In this document: positions 24,294-35,699 of the stretch, one piece after another | How the letters are laid out: each line of letters opens with the position of its first letter | Numbering within the stretch: the first letter of the stretch is position 1 | NCBI GenBank assembly: GCA_029931535.1 | Contig: JAQPZY010001549.1 | Span: forward strand, 1,532,501 to 1,596,500 | Length of the DNA: 64,000 bases | Reading direction: 5' to 3' | Origin: Margaritifera margaritifera | Lineage: Eukaryota; Mollusca; Bivalvia; Unionida; Margaritiferidae | Notes under the pieces: model-generated | The model's database searches: none | Told to the model about the DNA's origin: nothing | The model's input: the letters and a program-made list of their open reading frames with translations, nothing else | Translations under genes and position numbers: made by a program

Positions 24294-24941
24294 TCAGAAC
24301 TCATCATTGGTGCTGTACGAACGTAGTTTGTCATATACATCCTCGATGTTTTCAATGAGCTCGTGCATTAACGCTCGAAACGTCCCCGGGTCCATGATGT
24401 GGTCAGTGAGCAACCGCAGACAAATCGACGTGGCCTCGTTGATGACTTCCGGCGCGTTATTACCGGCACGAACCGACCCAATGAGTGTTTTTAGTTGACC
24501 CACAAGTACCTGTTGCTGGTCAGACATGCGGGGAAGTGGTCCACCAAGACCTTTTCCCACAGGTGGCTTTTGCCTGTGAACTTTGTAAAGTTCTTTTTCA
24601 CGTGCGGGTTTTCGTTTAGATTCGCGCTCAGGTCTGGGTTCAGGTTCAGATTTGTGTTCGCGTGGACGAGTTACACCGTGTCCTCGTTTTATGTGTTTTC
24701 CAGCCTGTGCTTGTATCATACAATCTTCAAACATTTCGCTGACTTGTTCAAAGTCTCCAGCTATAAATGTTTCATTTATTTCATAATAGGAAGACCACAG
24801 CTTGCCAGAGGCTTGTTTGTACCCAGTAATCTCAATAAATACACACTTGTGGCATACTTTGTAATCATTTTGACTCGTACGCGGGCGGTTGTGACCGTGG
24901 AAGATTTTCAATTGCATCTCTGACGTCCTCGGAGAGTACAC
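24294..24941 (-). CDS. unassigned 215-aa basic protein of the virus-like relic
   Basis: The longest uninterrupted frame in the relic (215 codons). It has an N-terminal globular-looking part (KLWSSYYEINETFIAGDFEQ), a Lys/Arg/Pro/Glu-rich middle (about residues 85-125, with REHKSEPEPRPERESKRKPA) and a predicted-helical C-terminal part ending RSYSTNDEF. It lies between the ATPase and the capsid gene. Basic low-complexity plus a helical tail would suit a core or minor virion protein, but I recognise no family and this is inference. It may be intact or an N-terminally shortened remnant. Confidence 0.5.
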   Translation of the reverse strand: MYSPRTSEMQLKIFHGHNRPRTSQNDYKVCHKCVFIEITGYKQASGKLWSSYYEINETFIAGDFEQVSEMFEDCMIQAQAGKHIKRGHGVTRPREHKSEPEPRPERESKRKPAREKELYKVHRQKPPVGKGLGGPLPRMSDQQQVLVGQLKTLIGSVRAGNNAPEVINEATSICLRLLTDHIMDPGTFRALMHELIENIEDVYDKLRSYSTNDEF

Positions 24942-24967
24942 GTTCCTTTTGCGATCACACCAACTTC

Positions 24968-25260
24968 CTATCCGATGTCCTCAATGTCGCATCTGGTCGC
25001 ATCTAGGTCTTCTTGTAATTTCCCCTTAGCGTCTGTAAAGCCTTCGATGGTCGCCACCGTTGCCCTCGTTGCTTTCTCAATGTTCATGACATGTTTGGCT
25101 GTCTTGACGACCAGACCAGGTTTTGTTTCCGTTCCCATCATAACCACCACGGACGCCGTGGTTTCACGCGCGCGCTTGATCAATGCCGCAAACGTCTATT
25201 TTCGAACCCTCTGCGAAATCCTAGTGCAGATTGTCACGACTGTAATTTTTCTTTGACACG
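24968..25260 (-). pseudogene. small helical protein remnant of the virus-like relic
   Basis: The minus strand reads ETTASVVVMMGTETKPGLVV, then IEGFTDAKGKLQEDLDATRC, in a 71-codon frame. It is likely helical/coiled-coil. It sits directly downstream of the ATPase fragment and upstream of the 215-aa gene. No family is recognised. Confidence 0.35.
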
Positions 25261-25338
25261 TTCGCGAAAATGTAGTCGCGGAGAAGTTCCAGTTCTTCGC
25301 TGACAGATTTGCGTCGGTCAGCACCCTCTGCTATGACA

Positions 25339-26050
25339 TCACCAGACCCGCATGATACTTCTTTCGTGAGGCAGAGCCTTCTCCGGATAAGTCAATCGTG
25401 AGGAACCGTATGGGTCTCGGGTGACCTCCGAGAACATATTTCGAAACTCATCCCACGAATGGTCGCAGGCGTACCAAGTCCAATGAATGATTGCAAGACC
25501 ATGTACGGCAAGCCCACGAAATATCATCAACATGGTGCAGTTGTCCCGGATCACTTTGGGCACGTGCGAGTATCGTTGTGTAACGTAGCTCACGTCTGCG
25601 TTCTTGTGGCGACCCTGAGAAAACATTCTAGCGGGATTGTCTTGCCTGTCAAGCATCACATCATCGTACACGATAAGATTATTCACCTCTGGGTCAAGGT
25701 CGTCAACGGTGGGGGCTTCATCAATTGTGGAAATGAACTGGATGGCTACTTCGCTGCTGGCAGCTTTGCTGCTCGTGGTGGCTTCGTCATTCGATAATGA
25801 AGACTCAAGTGCGTCCCCGAAATCCCTAAACACACCATAACACGGCTGATCGTCCGCGGATGGTGCAATCACGTACAGCCGATCCCATTTAAACTATCGC
25901 ATGATCAGATTCCACAACAGTTGAGTTTTTACCGGATACGGCCGGACCAATAATCAGCTTGCGAACCGAGTTTGGAAATATGAAACTGTGCTTGGGCGGC
26001 CAAGACTTCGCCGACTCAGTGACGGAAATCGTTCGCCCCGATGTCATGTT
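25339..26050 (-). pseudogene. A32/FtsK-like DNA-packaging ATPase remnant
   Basis: The upstream piece (about 26050-25889) carries the Walker A region as RKLIIGPAVSGKNS, with Asn where Ser/Thr normally follows Lys. It stops, and the next piece (25872-25339) carries Walker B as NNLIVYDDVMLDRQ, followed by FSQGRHKNADVSYVTQRYSH and IRDNCTMLMIF, then FSEVTRDPYG near the end. This is the motif order of the packaging ATPases of PRD1-adenovirus-lineage viruses, including Polintons/adintoviruses. The frame break between Walker A and B and the altered P-loop make it inactive. Confidence 0.7.
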
Positions 26051-26389
26051 GAATGTCAAATGTTGTATACTTATTATCATGCCTTCATATTGTGTTGTAA
26101 CAAATAATAACACCACTGCGCATGAAGTTTAATTTCCACATCAGCCAAATTCTCTCACAATACTATATGCCTCAAACAGCAGTGTTTTTGACATTGTATA
26201 TATACTCACTGTAATTATCTAATATTATATTCTCACACAAAAGGAACCAGTCTTCGCTGGGATTAGTATTTCTTTGAGATTTATAGACACCTGCTATCAC
26301 GTATATTTGATATACAAGTCAGCACAATTTCTAATTCAGTTCTAAAAATAAACACTACAGACAGAGTTTATCAATACAGTAGCGAGGGC

Positions 26390-26620
26390 TCTGAGTAAAG
26401 GGCGCGCAAAGAGATCTCGCGCGGGTTACTGTGGGCCGCGTTTGAGGTAGCTAAACGGGCGGACGAGGCGCGCGGTTGGTTTCCGCTGGGTGGGGTTTCG
26501 TTTGTGCAAACTCACTCGTGCGCGCGGACACGTGTTTGTGCGCGCCGGGTAATCGTACGCGCTGCACTCGCGAGTGAAAAAACAGTAAAATCACGAAAGG
26601 TAGAAGGCTTGGACCCGGAT
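26390..26620. other. CpG-rich block between the viral relic and unit 3
   Basis: About 230 bp with many CGCG/GCGC words (GGCGCGCAAAG, GCGCGCGGACACG, CGCGCCGGG), in sharp contrast to the AT-rich surroundings. No reading frame stands out. It could be the outer end of the relic, a CpG-island promoter remnant or a diverged element. I cannot decide. Confidence 0.5.
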
Positions 26621-26635
26621 AAACATCTAAAATTC

Positions 26636-26745
26636 CTATTTACCCACTACTAACGGATATATTTCATATCTTGGGTGAAAAACTAGTATTTTCACCCACT
26701 CGATGAAATACATCCGTTGTTCACCCAGAACAAGTAAATATCCTT
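26636..26745. repeat. imperfect hairpin (foldback) at unit 3 start
   Basis: Two arms, with CGGATATATTTCAT...TGGGTGAAAA on the left and TTTTCACCCA...GAAATACATCCG on the right, pair around CTAGTA. A partial copy is at 10385-10452. Confidence 0.6.
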
Positions 26746-26951
26746 TATATGTTGTTTTTTTTTGTAGTTCGAATCTCACATATTTCTACTAAATGTCCCT
26801 TATTCTCTGTTTGTTTGTACTTCCGGACATGCATGCATACATGTTTCCATCCATCTTTACATATATGCTTACATACATACACACTTGCATTACCATTCCT
26901 CATTCGGCCTGCATGTTTCTCAAACAGACACATGCATGCATGCATGTGTTT

Positions 26952-27059
<108 letters not shown>

Positions 27060-27219
27060 TTCCGCCCAATTATATTTGATCAAAAACATTTAAATATTAG
27101 AATAAAATAACGAGATGGACTTTGTTGGTAGCCAAAGAGATCTGATTATAATACTGTAAATAGGTACGGATGGTAGATATTTAGGAATGGTGGTTTTATT
27201 AATTGTTGACAGCTTGAGT

Positions 27220-27420
27220 AGGTAATACACACATAGATAGCATAGTAGGTAATACGCACATATATTGTAGAGTAGGTAATACGCAGATAGTAGAGCAGGT
27301 AATACGCACATATATAGTACAGTAGGTAATACGCACGTGGATAGTACAATAGGTAATATGCACATAGTACAGCAGGTAGTATGCACATATATATTGTACA
27401 GTATGTAATACGCTCCGTAT
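27220..27420. repeat. minisatellite, same unit as 10780-11225
   Basis: A tandem array of AGTAGGTAATACGCACATAT-type units, about seven copies. Confidence 0.85.
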
Positions 27421-30400
27421 ACACATGTTTGTCCCGTATCGTCCGCCTGAGATTGTGGTTTCTTTCAGGCGCTTTGGGTTTTACTTCACCTTTGAAAAGC
27501 TTATTAAATACCACTATTTTGGACCATCTAGAGTCGCTAATAAAATTTATATGAATACTAAATGTAAGTTGACAAATTTTTGCTGAAAATTTAACTTGAA
27601 AGCAGGTTTCACTAAAATGAATACAGTTTAAATGACACTGATACAGAGATGGATTGTAAGTCTATCATCTTGGGGTGGGTTAGGGGAACGCAAAGAGACA
27701 AAACACTGGCGTCTGAAGTGAGGATAGATTTATAATGAAATTAATTGATATTGTCTCTATGGCTTCAATGAAAATTTGTGATACGATGGTTTCATCCATT
27801 TCGACATTAGAAAACACCATTTCAGACTGGAGAATTACCCCGATTCATCGAGCGTTATTTGGCTTAGTTGGAAATTTCATGTAGAGTCTTACACGATTGC
27901 TGTTGAAACGGTTGCAGTGTATCTGAGCCCTAAAGATTTCATAACCTACGCAGATTCCAAATCTCGCGCCTGAGTCGCATCCCTCCCCTCCCCGGGTGTC
28001 AGAGATATCTATTCTCGTCATTAGTAATGCAACTGGAAAAATTGCATAACTCGTACTGTCTGTTCTGTTTCTGAAAATATGGAGCTACAGAATCAATATG
28101 ATAAAGTATTGATTTTAAACTATATTTACAAAGCATGTGTTGACAATTCATAATTTGTATAAAGAACATGTAAATGTATCAAACAATGGAGTGAAATTAG
28201 ACGATTCCTGAAAATATATTTTTTCCAGAAGCAACCTCTACACCAAACATCTTGGCAAGACATAACCATTTGAGCCAATCTAAAAAAAAAATGAAGGTGT
28301 CGTCAGCGCGTGATAACAGAAGAAACATTGATAAGGTGCCAATACCTTCGTTTTTTTTGGCAGAAAATTAATTTTCTATGTCAGTTTTAAACATGCAGAT
28401 AAAATATATAAAACACTCCATCTCCCAGTCTTACTAATGCATTGCAAATAAATGGACGTGAGAGTTTATCATTGACCTTTAGGAATGGCTTTAAAATGTA
28501 TACTGACCTGACTTCATTTACAATAAATATTTTGTCCCGTTTTGTCTTCAATTAACACGACATTTGAGTTTCTTACAAAATAACCGAATGTGTAACTAAA
28601 ATCAACCCAGGCACAATAGTTTCAAACCACTCTATATGCAAATATGTATAACAGTATGTAAAGCAAAACTATTATCCACATTTCCTATACCAAATCATAA
28701 CTCGGTTCATTAAATCCGACCATAGCACTTGTAAGCCCATAAAATCAATTATTTTAATAGACAATTTTAGTGAATAATTTTCAAAAATGCCGAGAAGATT
28801 TATACCTCTGTAATTATCGATGTTATCAACATCTAATTGTTGCTAATGGGATAAGAAAACCTGGGAAATTACGATATTGTAACTATTAGTTCCCACACCC
28901 TTTGAAAGTCCATCTGAAAAGAAACACAAAATCTTACAATTGTGTCCCGTATCAGCTGCGCCCTGGTTATTTCTGGACTTCAGTCCATTATATAATTAGG
29001 TAAGAGGTGCAATGTGACAGGGTCCGTCATTGAAATTAAGCTATAATATGCTTGCACAAGGACAATCATAAACTCCTCAACAGAAACTCAACTTCCGAGT
29101 CCAATTAAGATTGAAACTGCGCTAATCATATTTGGTCATTATATGAACTGGTAACAAAATAAATAGGTTTAATTGTCAAGACCGGATACAAAATCACATG
29201 TTGCATCATTTTAATGTTAACAGCGGCACATGTCCTGATTCAACATACGATACCGTAATATTTCTCTTCTTGCTGCTATAATTGTCAGTTATATCTAATA
29301 CCGAATGCAATCAGCTATTTAGTTTACAAGCGATATATGAATTTAGAATGTTTAATTGTATAATGAGAAAGTTGAGATCTTATCCACTGAATAGTAATAG
29401 CAGCTTGGAAAGATGACATGAAATAAGATATCTTGTATATTGAATATCGACGGAAATATTGATTGATTGATTGATTGCCGTGAGATACACCACCTCCGCC
29501 TATCCTGGCTAGTATGGGTTGGGTTCGAACATGGACCCACTAACTGTAAGCACTGAGTCACGGCGGCTTAAACGCAGATTTTGAACAAACTGATATTATA
29601 CTTCACTAAAATTCAAACAGATTGAATTAAAAATTTTGCAGGTCGCATAAATGTTACGCTTAGATAACCTCAGGTAGATTTTGATAGCGCTTATATCACA
29701 AATCTTAATATTAAAGCATAGATTGTTACATTTCTATGTCATCAAAATAACACTACGACAAATATTATTGTCTAGGATAACCACGAGACTTCGTTCTTCC
29801 TGCTTCGTCTAAGATGCATTGTTCGATGTAGAGAGTTTTTACAAACATTCTATTTTTGAACTGTTTCGCTAATAGTGCTCATGTGACATGCTGAATGCAT
29901 TGTTTTGAGGGTCACTGCGCGATAATTCTCTTCTATAATAGTTTACTCAGTGAAGATTGAAATCATGTGACTTTCATTTTCAGTTGATACTAGTTATGCT
30001 GCCATTGCGTGTAGCATATACATTTTGATTTTGTTCCTGTCTGTTTGTCCATCCGTACGTACATTAGTGCTTTGTCCGTCTGTATATACGTAAGTCCATT
30101 TGTCACGGGAAGCTCAATAGAACGATCTAGCAAAAACAACTTAATGTAGACAATCTTGTAGCTTTGTATACGTATGTAGATGGCCTGACTAGACGAGATT
30201 TTCATGCCACATAAACATTTGTTTAAATTATATTCAAATCATATTTAGAACGTTTTGACTGAGGTACATATTTTATAAACACAAATCTAGTTGTTCTTTA
30301 AATTAGTTTTAATCGACACTTTCACCAAATTGTGTTAATGACCAGTCCCAGCTAGTAGAAGAAAAGAACACTATTTTAAATAATCTACCACTCGTTAAGT

Positions 30401-30582
30401 AAATTTGTCACCCAGAAGCTTTTGGAAAAGATAAAAAAATTTATATGTGAGAAATTCCCAGCACGAGTTAAGGTTCCGATCAGAATTTGATTTGATGAAG
30501 CATATATAGTGTTGGTTCTCTAATTTGCTTCCTACATCGCAATACACCGTAAAGAGACTTAACCATGTCTTTTTATTTTAAG
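27421..30582. other. unit 3 non-coding region
   Basis: Aligns over most of its length with unit 1 (from about 1130 to 5205), without the solo LTR. It contains a shortened SINE-like copy at 29455-29577. No gene is seen. At about 30582 the alignment to unit 1 stops where the retroelement begins, so the region equivalent to unit 1's signal-peptide exon is missing. Confidence 0.6.
29455..29577. mobile_element. SINE-like copy, internally deleted, unit 3
   Basis: A short GATT repeat is followed by CACCTCCGCCTATCCTGGCTAGTATGG. On the minus strand the end shows A-box-like and B-box-like words (GTGACTCAGTGCTTA and ATGTTCGAACCC). The unit 1 copy at 3413-3580 has a longer body. Confidence 0.55.
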
Positions 30583-30589
30583 GTCATAT

Positions 30590-31640
30590 CGACAGGAAAT
30601 TCTTAGTCTAGCCCATGAAACTCCCTTGGCTGGTCATTTAGGAGTTAATAAGACTTATCACAAGATCTTGAATAATTTTTATTGGCCGAAAGTTAAAAGT
30701 GATGTTTCTAAATACTGTAGATCTTGTCACACTTGTCAAATGGTAGGAACACCCAATCAGAAGATACCTAAGGTTCATCTGCAAACTATTCCTGCATTTG
30801 ACGAACAATTTAGACGAATAAAGGCAGACAGTGTCGGTCCCTTATCTAAGATCAAGTCAGGCAACCAATACTTGTTGACCATAAGGTGTGCGTCTACAAG
30901 AGTTCCAGAGGTAATTCCTTTGAGAAATATTAAAACTAAAACCACTGTAAAAGCTTTGGTAAAGTTTTTACACTTGCTAGCCGTCCCAAATCTGTCCAGT
31001 CTGATCAAGGGTCAAATTTTAATGTCTGGAATTTTCCAACAAGTTATGCATGAATAAGGCATCCAACAGTTTAGATCTTCTGCCTATCACCCTGAAAGTA
31101 AAGGGGATTTGGAAAATATTCATCAAACTTTGAAGCATATGATTTGGTCATTATGCTATGATACAGGAACGGAATGGGATGAGGGTGTTCATTTGTTGTT
31201 GTTTGCTGTTAGTAAATCAGTTCAAGAGTCATTGGATTTTAGTGCTTTTGAACTGGATTTTTGACATATTGTCCGTGGACCGTTGAAGTTATTGAAAGAG
31301 AAACTTCTTTCCAATGAAGATTCAGAGATTAATCTTCTTGACTATGGCTCTAATTTCAAATATAAGTTGTCAAAGGCTTGTGAAGTAGCAAGAACTAATC
31401 TTCACTCTACTAAGTCAAAAATGAAATTAAAGTATGACAGAAATACACAGGAAAGGAGTTTTCAGCATGGTGATAAAGTTCTTGCTCTCTTTCCCATACC
31501 TCAAAATCCTATTCGGACTAAATTGTATGGTCCCCATACAGTTGAAAAGAAAGTAAATGACTTAAATTATATAAGTAATACTCCTGGGAGGCGGAAACAG
31601 AAACAACTTTGTCACATAAATCTGTTAAAGGAGTATTTAG
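30590..31640 (+). pseudogene. retroelement integrase (broken)
   Basis: The zinc-binding part is visible (AHETPLAGHLGVNKTYHKIL, then YCRSCHTCQ). The catalytic core starts with the first Asp in KADSVGPL and continues TIRCASTRVPEVIPLRN. The second Asp (expected in a SDQGSNF motif) lies in a shifted frame near 31000, and the Glu in ENIHQTLK follows in YHPESKGDLEN. The GPY/F-type C-terminus is DKVLALFPIP...KLYGPHTVEKKV, ending with HINLLKEYLDR. Breaks seen: a frameshift near 30990-31010, a TAA near 31055 and a TGA near 31262. Confidence 0.8.
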
Positions 31641-31859
31641 ACAGAGATAGCACAAATAAGTATTCAAACAATTTAGTTGTACCTGTCCCACACAGTGAGG
31701 ATGTATACGCTGGAATGCAATCTGACCGTAGTGACTCTGGTTTAACCAAACTTCAGAATTCGGAAATATTAAACAATCTGGACCAGAAACTTTCACATCG
31801 ACTACAACGGGAAAGGAATGAACTAAAACAGTTATTACATGAGTATGAGCACTGGTTTC

Positions 31860-32777
31860 CTGATGTTCCAACACGAACAAATACTATACATCATGACGCT
31901 GACATTGTAGATTCTACGCTTGTGAAACAGTATCCTTACTGGCTGAATCCTCTCAAACAGGAATATTTGAAAAAAGAAATTCAGCATTTACTGGAGAATG
32001 ATTTTATAGAACCAAGTAAAAGTAACTGGATTTCACCATGTATGCTTGTGCCGAAACCAGATAATACATTCCGCACGTGTACTGACTATAGAAAAATCAA
32101 CAGTGTCACCAAAACGGATTCATTTCCAGTGCCAAGAATGGATGTTTGCGTTGATAAAACTGGAATATGTCATTCAGTATAAACTTTTTAATGGATTTTG
32201 CAAATTCCACTCACGGAAAGAACAAAATAAATTTCAGCATTTATAACTCCAGATGGGCTTTATCGATATGACGTGATGCCTTTTGGTATGAAAAAATTCT
32301 CCGGCAACATTCCAGCGTCTTATGAACAGGATAACATCTGGTCTAGATAACTGTAACGCGTACATCGATGACGTCATCATCTACAGCGACACTTGGGAAA
32401 ATTACTTGGAAACCATTCGGAATTTCTTCGATCGATTCAGTGATGCAAATCTGACGATTAGTTTAAGCAAAAGTGACTTTTGCCATGCTTGTGTCACATT
32501 TTTAGGACATATTGTGGGACAAGGTCAAGTCAAACCTATAGAAGCTAAGGTCAAATCTATCTCTGAATTCACTGTACCTGTTTCCAAAAAGCAACTGATG
32601 CGATTTTTAGGTACGGCTGGATATTATCGGAAATTTTGTTCAAATTTTGCCATAATTGCCGAACCTTTGACAAATATGCTGAGTAAGAAATCCAAGTTTC
32701 ATAGGTCTGATCAGTGTCAGGAATCCTTTGATAAATTGCACCAGTTCTTTCTGACCAAATTTCAGCCAATTGTTTAA
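31860..32777 (+). pseudogene. retroelement reverse transcriptase (broken)
   Basis: The N-terminal part has FIEPSKSNWISPCMLVPKPD and RTCTDYRKINSVT (palm/fingers motifs). The catalytic motif YIDDVIIYSD lies at 32361-32390 and is intact. The connection segment shows FLGHIVGQGQVKPIEAKV, then RFLGTAGYYRKFC and FAIIAEPLTNMLSKKSKF. A frame change between about 32160 and 32320 separates the halves, and the frame ends at 32777, so no full enzyme can be made. Confidence 0.8.
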
Positions 32778-33144
32778 AATGACTGTTGATGAAAGTGATG
32801 TAGGGGCTGGTGGAGTATTGATTCAAGAAGACAAAAATGGTGTGGATCATCCTGTGTGCTATTTTTCAAAAAAACTAAACAAGCACCAGAAAAAGTATTC
32901 CACAATTGAAAAGGAATGTTTGGCTCTGATATTGGTTTTACAACATTTTGAAGTGTATTTTACCTGGGGTTTTTCTCCGGTCATTGTATTCAGTGATCAC
33001 AATCCCCTTACTTTCATTAACAAAATGAAAGATAAAAATCGGAGATTGTTGAGATGGAGTTTAATGCTGCAAGAATACATCGATGACATTAGACACATCA
33101 GGGGAAAAGATAATGTGATTGTAGATGCACTATCCCGTGTATAG
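32770..33144 (+). pseudogene. retroelement RNase H domain
   Basis: A 124-codon frame starting just inside the end of the RT frame. It keeps all expected acidic residues by pattern: TVDESDVGAGGVLIQ, STIEKECLALI, IVFSDHNPLTF and VDALSRV at the C-terminus. The domain itself is uninterrupted, although the whole polyprotein is not. The stop at 33142-33144 lies about 155 bp before the LTR. Confidence 0.8.
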
Positions 33145-33299
33145 TACCATATTGTTTTATTTTGTGTATATTTTATGTAATTCAGCTGAGTGTCATTCAT
33201 AAGACATCTTCCTATGTAATTTTGATTATTATAGTATCAGATGCATATTTAAAAGAAAGCTTTGTTGCATAAATATTTCTTTTTCTTTATGAGGGGAGG

Positions 33300-34002
33300 T
33301 GTTATGTATGATGTTTATATATATTGCAGTTTTTTTATGATTGTAAGTTGTATGGTTATTTGAAAATACATACTTAACTTTTGTCCATGCTTGTAATTTG
33401 TGACATGTATCAGGTAGGCCAGTATTTTCATAGGCATCTCGCCATTAGACTTTTGTGACATATGTCAGGTAGGCCAGTATTTTTCATTAGAATTACTCAT
33501 ATTCTGATGTGACATAGGTCATGTAGGCATGTGTATTTATATACAGATGTTGGTGAACAAATTCATTCCTGTTTTAGAATTCCGGTTTTAAAGATCAGTC
33601 TGTAAGGAATCTATTTTAGTAATTACAGTTGTGTTGTTGAAATCAGACATAATTTGAGAGGAATTGTTTGTTTACAATAATCACTGAAAATACTAGAGTG
33701 CTCATTGACTTTTGGATTAATACATAATTTATGGATTTATGTAAACTCATTCAAATACATTCTGGATTACATCTTTGTGGTACATCAGGACATTCAAGGC
33801 TATTGCAATTCATTCTGAACATTCTATTATTTTTGACACGTGATTAGAACATTTAGGATTATTTGGAATTAAACTCACAAATTGTAAGTGTCTTTTGAAG
33901 TTTCACTTTAATTGTCTGAAAATAAATTGCTAGTTGATTTTACTTGATTTTATTGGTTTCACTTTCTTTGTGTCACACATTTTAAGACCTAGAGTCGTAA
34001 CA
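33300..34002 (+). repeat. 3' LTR (703 bp) of the Gmr1-like element
   Basis: Preceded by a polypurine tract (GAGGGGAGG, 33291-33299). It starts TGTTATGTATG and ends GAGTCGTAACA, giving short inverted ends TGTTA/TAACA. It matches the reverse complement of 2022-2724 in sequence and length. AATAAATTGC near 33920 could serve as its poly-A signal. Confidence 0.9.
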
Positions 34003-35237
34003 ATGGTATAGGGGTAGAAGTACTACTAACTGCATTTTTCAAAAAGCCCTAGGCAACAAGCATGTGACTATTTGCCAGTTTTTACTTTTTCAAGAAATCC
34101 TAGGCGACTGAAATATAGATTCGAATACTATCATTCGTATTTTTTTTTCTTGAAAACCCACCTGGACGACCATTTTCAATTTTGTTTACAAATATCCAAG
34201 ACAGCTATTTTGAAAATCTTTCAAAAACCCATAGGCCAGGCCACCATTAAAAAAAAAAAAAAAAAAAAAAACACCCACTAAACAAAAACACTCCACTAAA
34301 CCACCATGTTTAAATAACAAGATAGCAGTTAGAGAGCAAAGAGAACAAGATTTTTTCAAATATTTAAGAGATTGGTGATTACAAGGTTAAATGGAAAATG
34401 ACGAATTCTGGAATCTCAGAAAAGTCACCAATTAATCCATTAATCCAAGCGAAACATGAAAGCCACTAAACTTTTTTATACACACATCCAAGATAGAGAT
34501 CGAGATAAAGTTATTTTAAAGATTAAAGAAATTATTAATTACTAGCTTATTTTGAAGTTTCGAGCCTTCAGCAGGCCCAATCGCAGAAGTCACAAATGAT
34601 TCAGTAAATCAAATAGTTAATGAATTTCACTTAAAAAGTACAAAATCAGATTCATAAATGAATTTATCAAATAAATGGTCTTCATATAGGGAGCTCGACC
34701 ACTACCCTTTTTCTAACTACTCTATTTACAACTACCATAATTTTAACACCAATTTGTTACATTTGTACATGTAGTAATACGAAATTTTACACAATTTAAA
34801 AACGAACAAAATGTATAAACATTATACATAAAAGTGTAAATTACCATACAGAAAGCACAAAAAAAAGTTTGTGTAAACAATCAATTGAAACAGATTTCTG
34901 GTATATAAATGGAGGAGTCAGAGACAGATATAAACGAAATAGAGGTTTGGATTTTTAAAAACCGTTCCCAATTACAGCGCCCTTTTTGTCTCTAACTTTT
35001 TTTGTCTCTAACTCCTCCATTTATATACCAAGGAGCAATGTATACAGAGAGTTCACAAAAAAAAAAAAAAAAAAACCAACAAAAAAAACCCAAACTAAAA
35101 CAAACAAACAAACAGTCAAACAGGTAAAACAATTAAAACAGATTATTCTGGTACAACTAACAGTAGTATACTTGCTTATTTTTCTGAGCTTAATTTACAA
35201 AGACATGGTCTTAAAATTGAAAAGTCAATGCATTATT

Positions 35238-35610
35238 TTTGAGAAAATGTTATATTAGAGCTATTAGACATAAAAGAATAGGAAAGCTTTTTAAAGATCC
35301 ACAAGAATGTATAATTGCGCCATGCACGGTAGAATTAGCAGACGTAGAGATTTCTACCCTAATGGAAAGATTATCAAAACATTTATAAAAACTAAAAAAG
35401 AAAGGATATACCTTTTAGACTTCGATATTGCACATGATTTTGTTACAATATTTAAAAAACGAGAAATGGTAGCCGATTTAATAGATAAAGAAAGAATTAG
35501 TACTGAAAACGACGAAGTAAAAGATTCCGTTGGCTATATGTAGTAGATAACGATAATATTGTTAGAATAAGTGATCTATCCTGGTGGATAAGATATCGCA
35601 AATTTAAAAT
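35238..35610 (+). pseudogene. decayed ORF A of the AT-rich element
   Basis: Contains RRDFYPNGKIIKTFIKTKKE, then RIYLLDFDIAHDFVTIFKKR, open to a TAG at about 35543, followed in another frame by DNDNIVRISDLSWWIRYRKF. The unit 1 copy (about 7000-7120) preserves the same join in nucleotide sequence. No family is recognised. Confidence 0.45.
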
Positions 35611-35699
35611 ATAAACAAATGTATCTTCCAGTTAACATATCCAAGTATTAATAAACAAAGTGGCAGCCATATTTTGGACTTAATAGACTGTCTTGATAA

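Larger units (their letters stand above)
21000..26115 (-). mobile_element. adintovirus/Polinton-like dsDNA element relic
   Basis: A 5-kb island, clearly richer in GC and CpG than its surroundings, with all recognisable genes on the minus strand in the order packaging ATPase, two unassigned genes, major capsid protein, small hydrophobic core protein, adenain-like protease, fibre-like protein. This is the structural-gene half of adintoviruses/Polintons (Mavericks). I find no PolB and no integrase, and no terminal inverted repeats can be fixed. Nearly every gene is interrupted by stops or frameshifts, so it is an endogenised, inactive copy. Confidence 0.8.
30583..34002 (+). mobile_element. 5'-truncated Gmr1-like Ty3/gypsy LTR retrotransposon
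   Basis: Order is integrase, linker, reverse transcriptase, RNase H, polypurine tract, 3' LTR. The gypsy-type integrase lies upstream of the RT, the reverse of the usual Ty3/gypsy order. The C-terminal end of integrase and the start of RT are in one continuous reading frame (31283-32182), so the order is native and not a rearrangement. This is the arrangement of the Gmr1 clade. The 5' LTR, gag, protease and integrase N-terminus are missing. Compared with unit 1, host sequence equivalent to about 5205-6240 is absent, replaced by the element. Confidence 0.85.
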
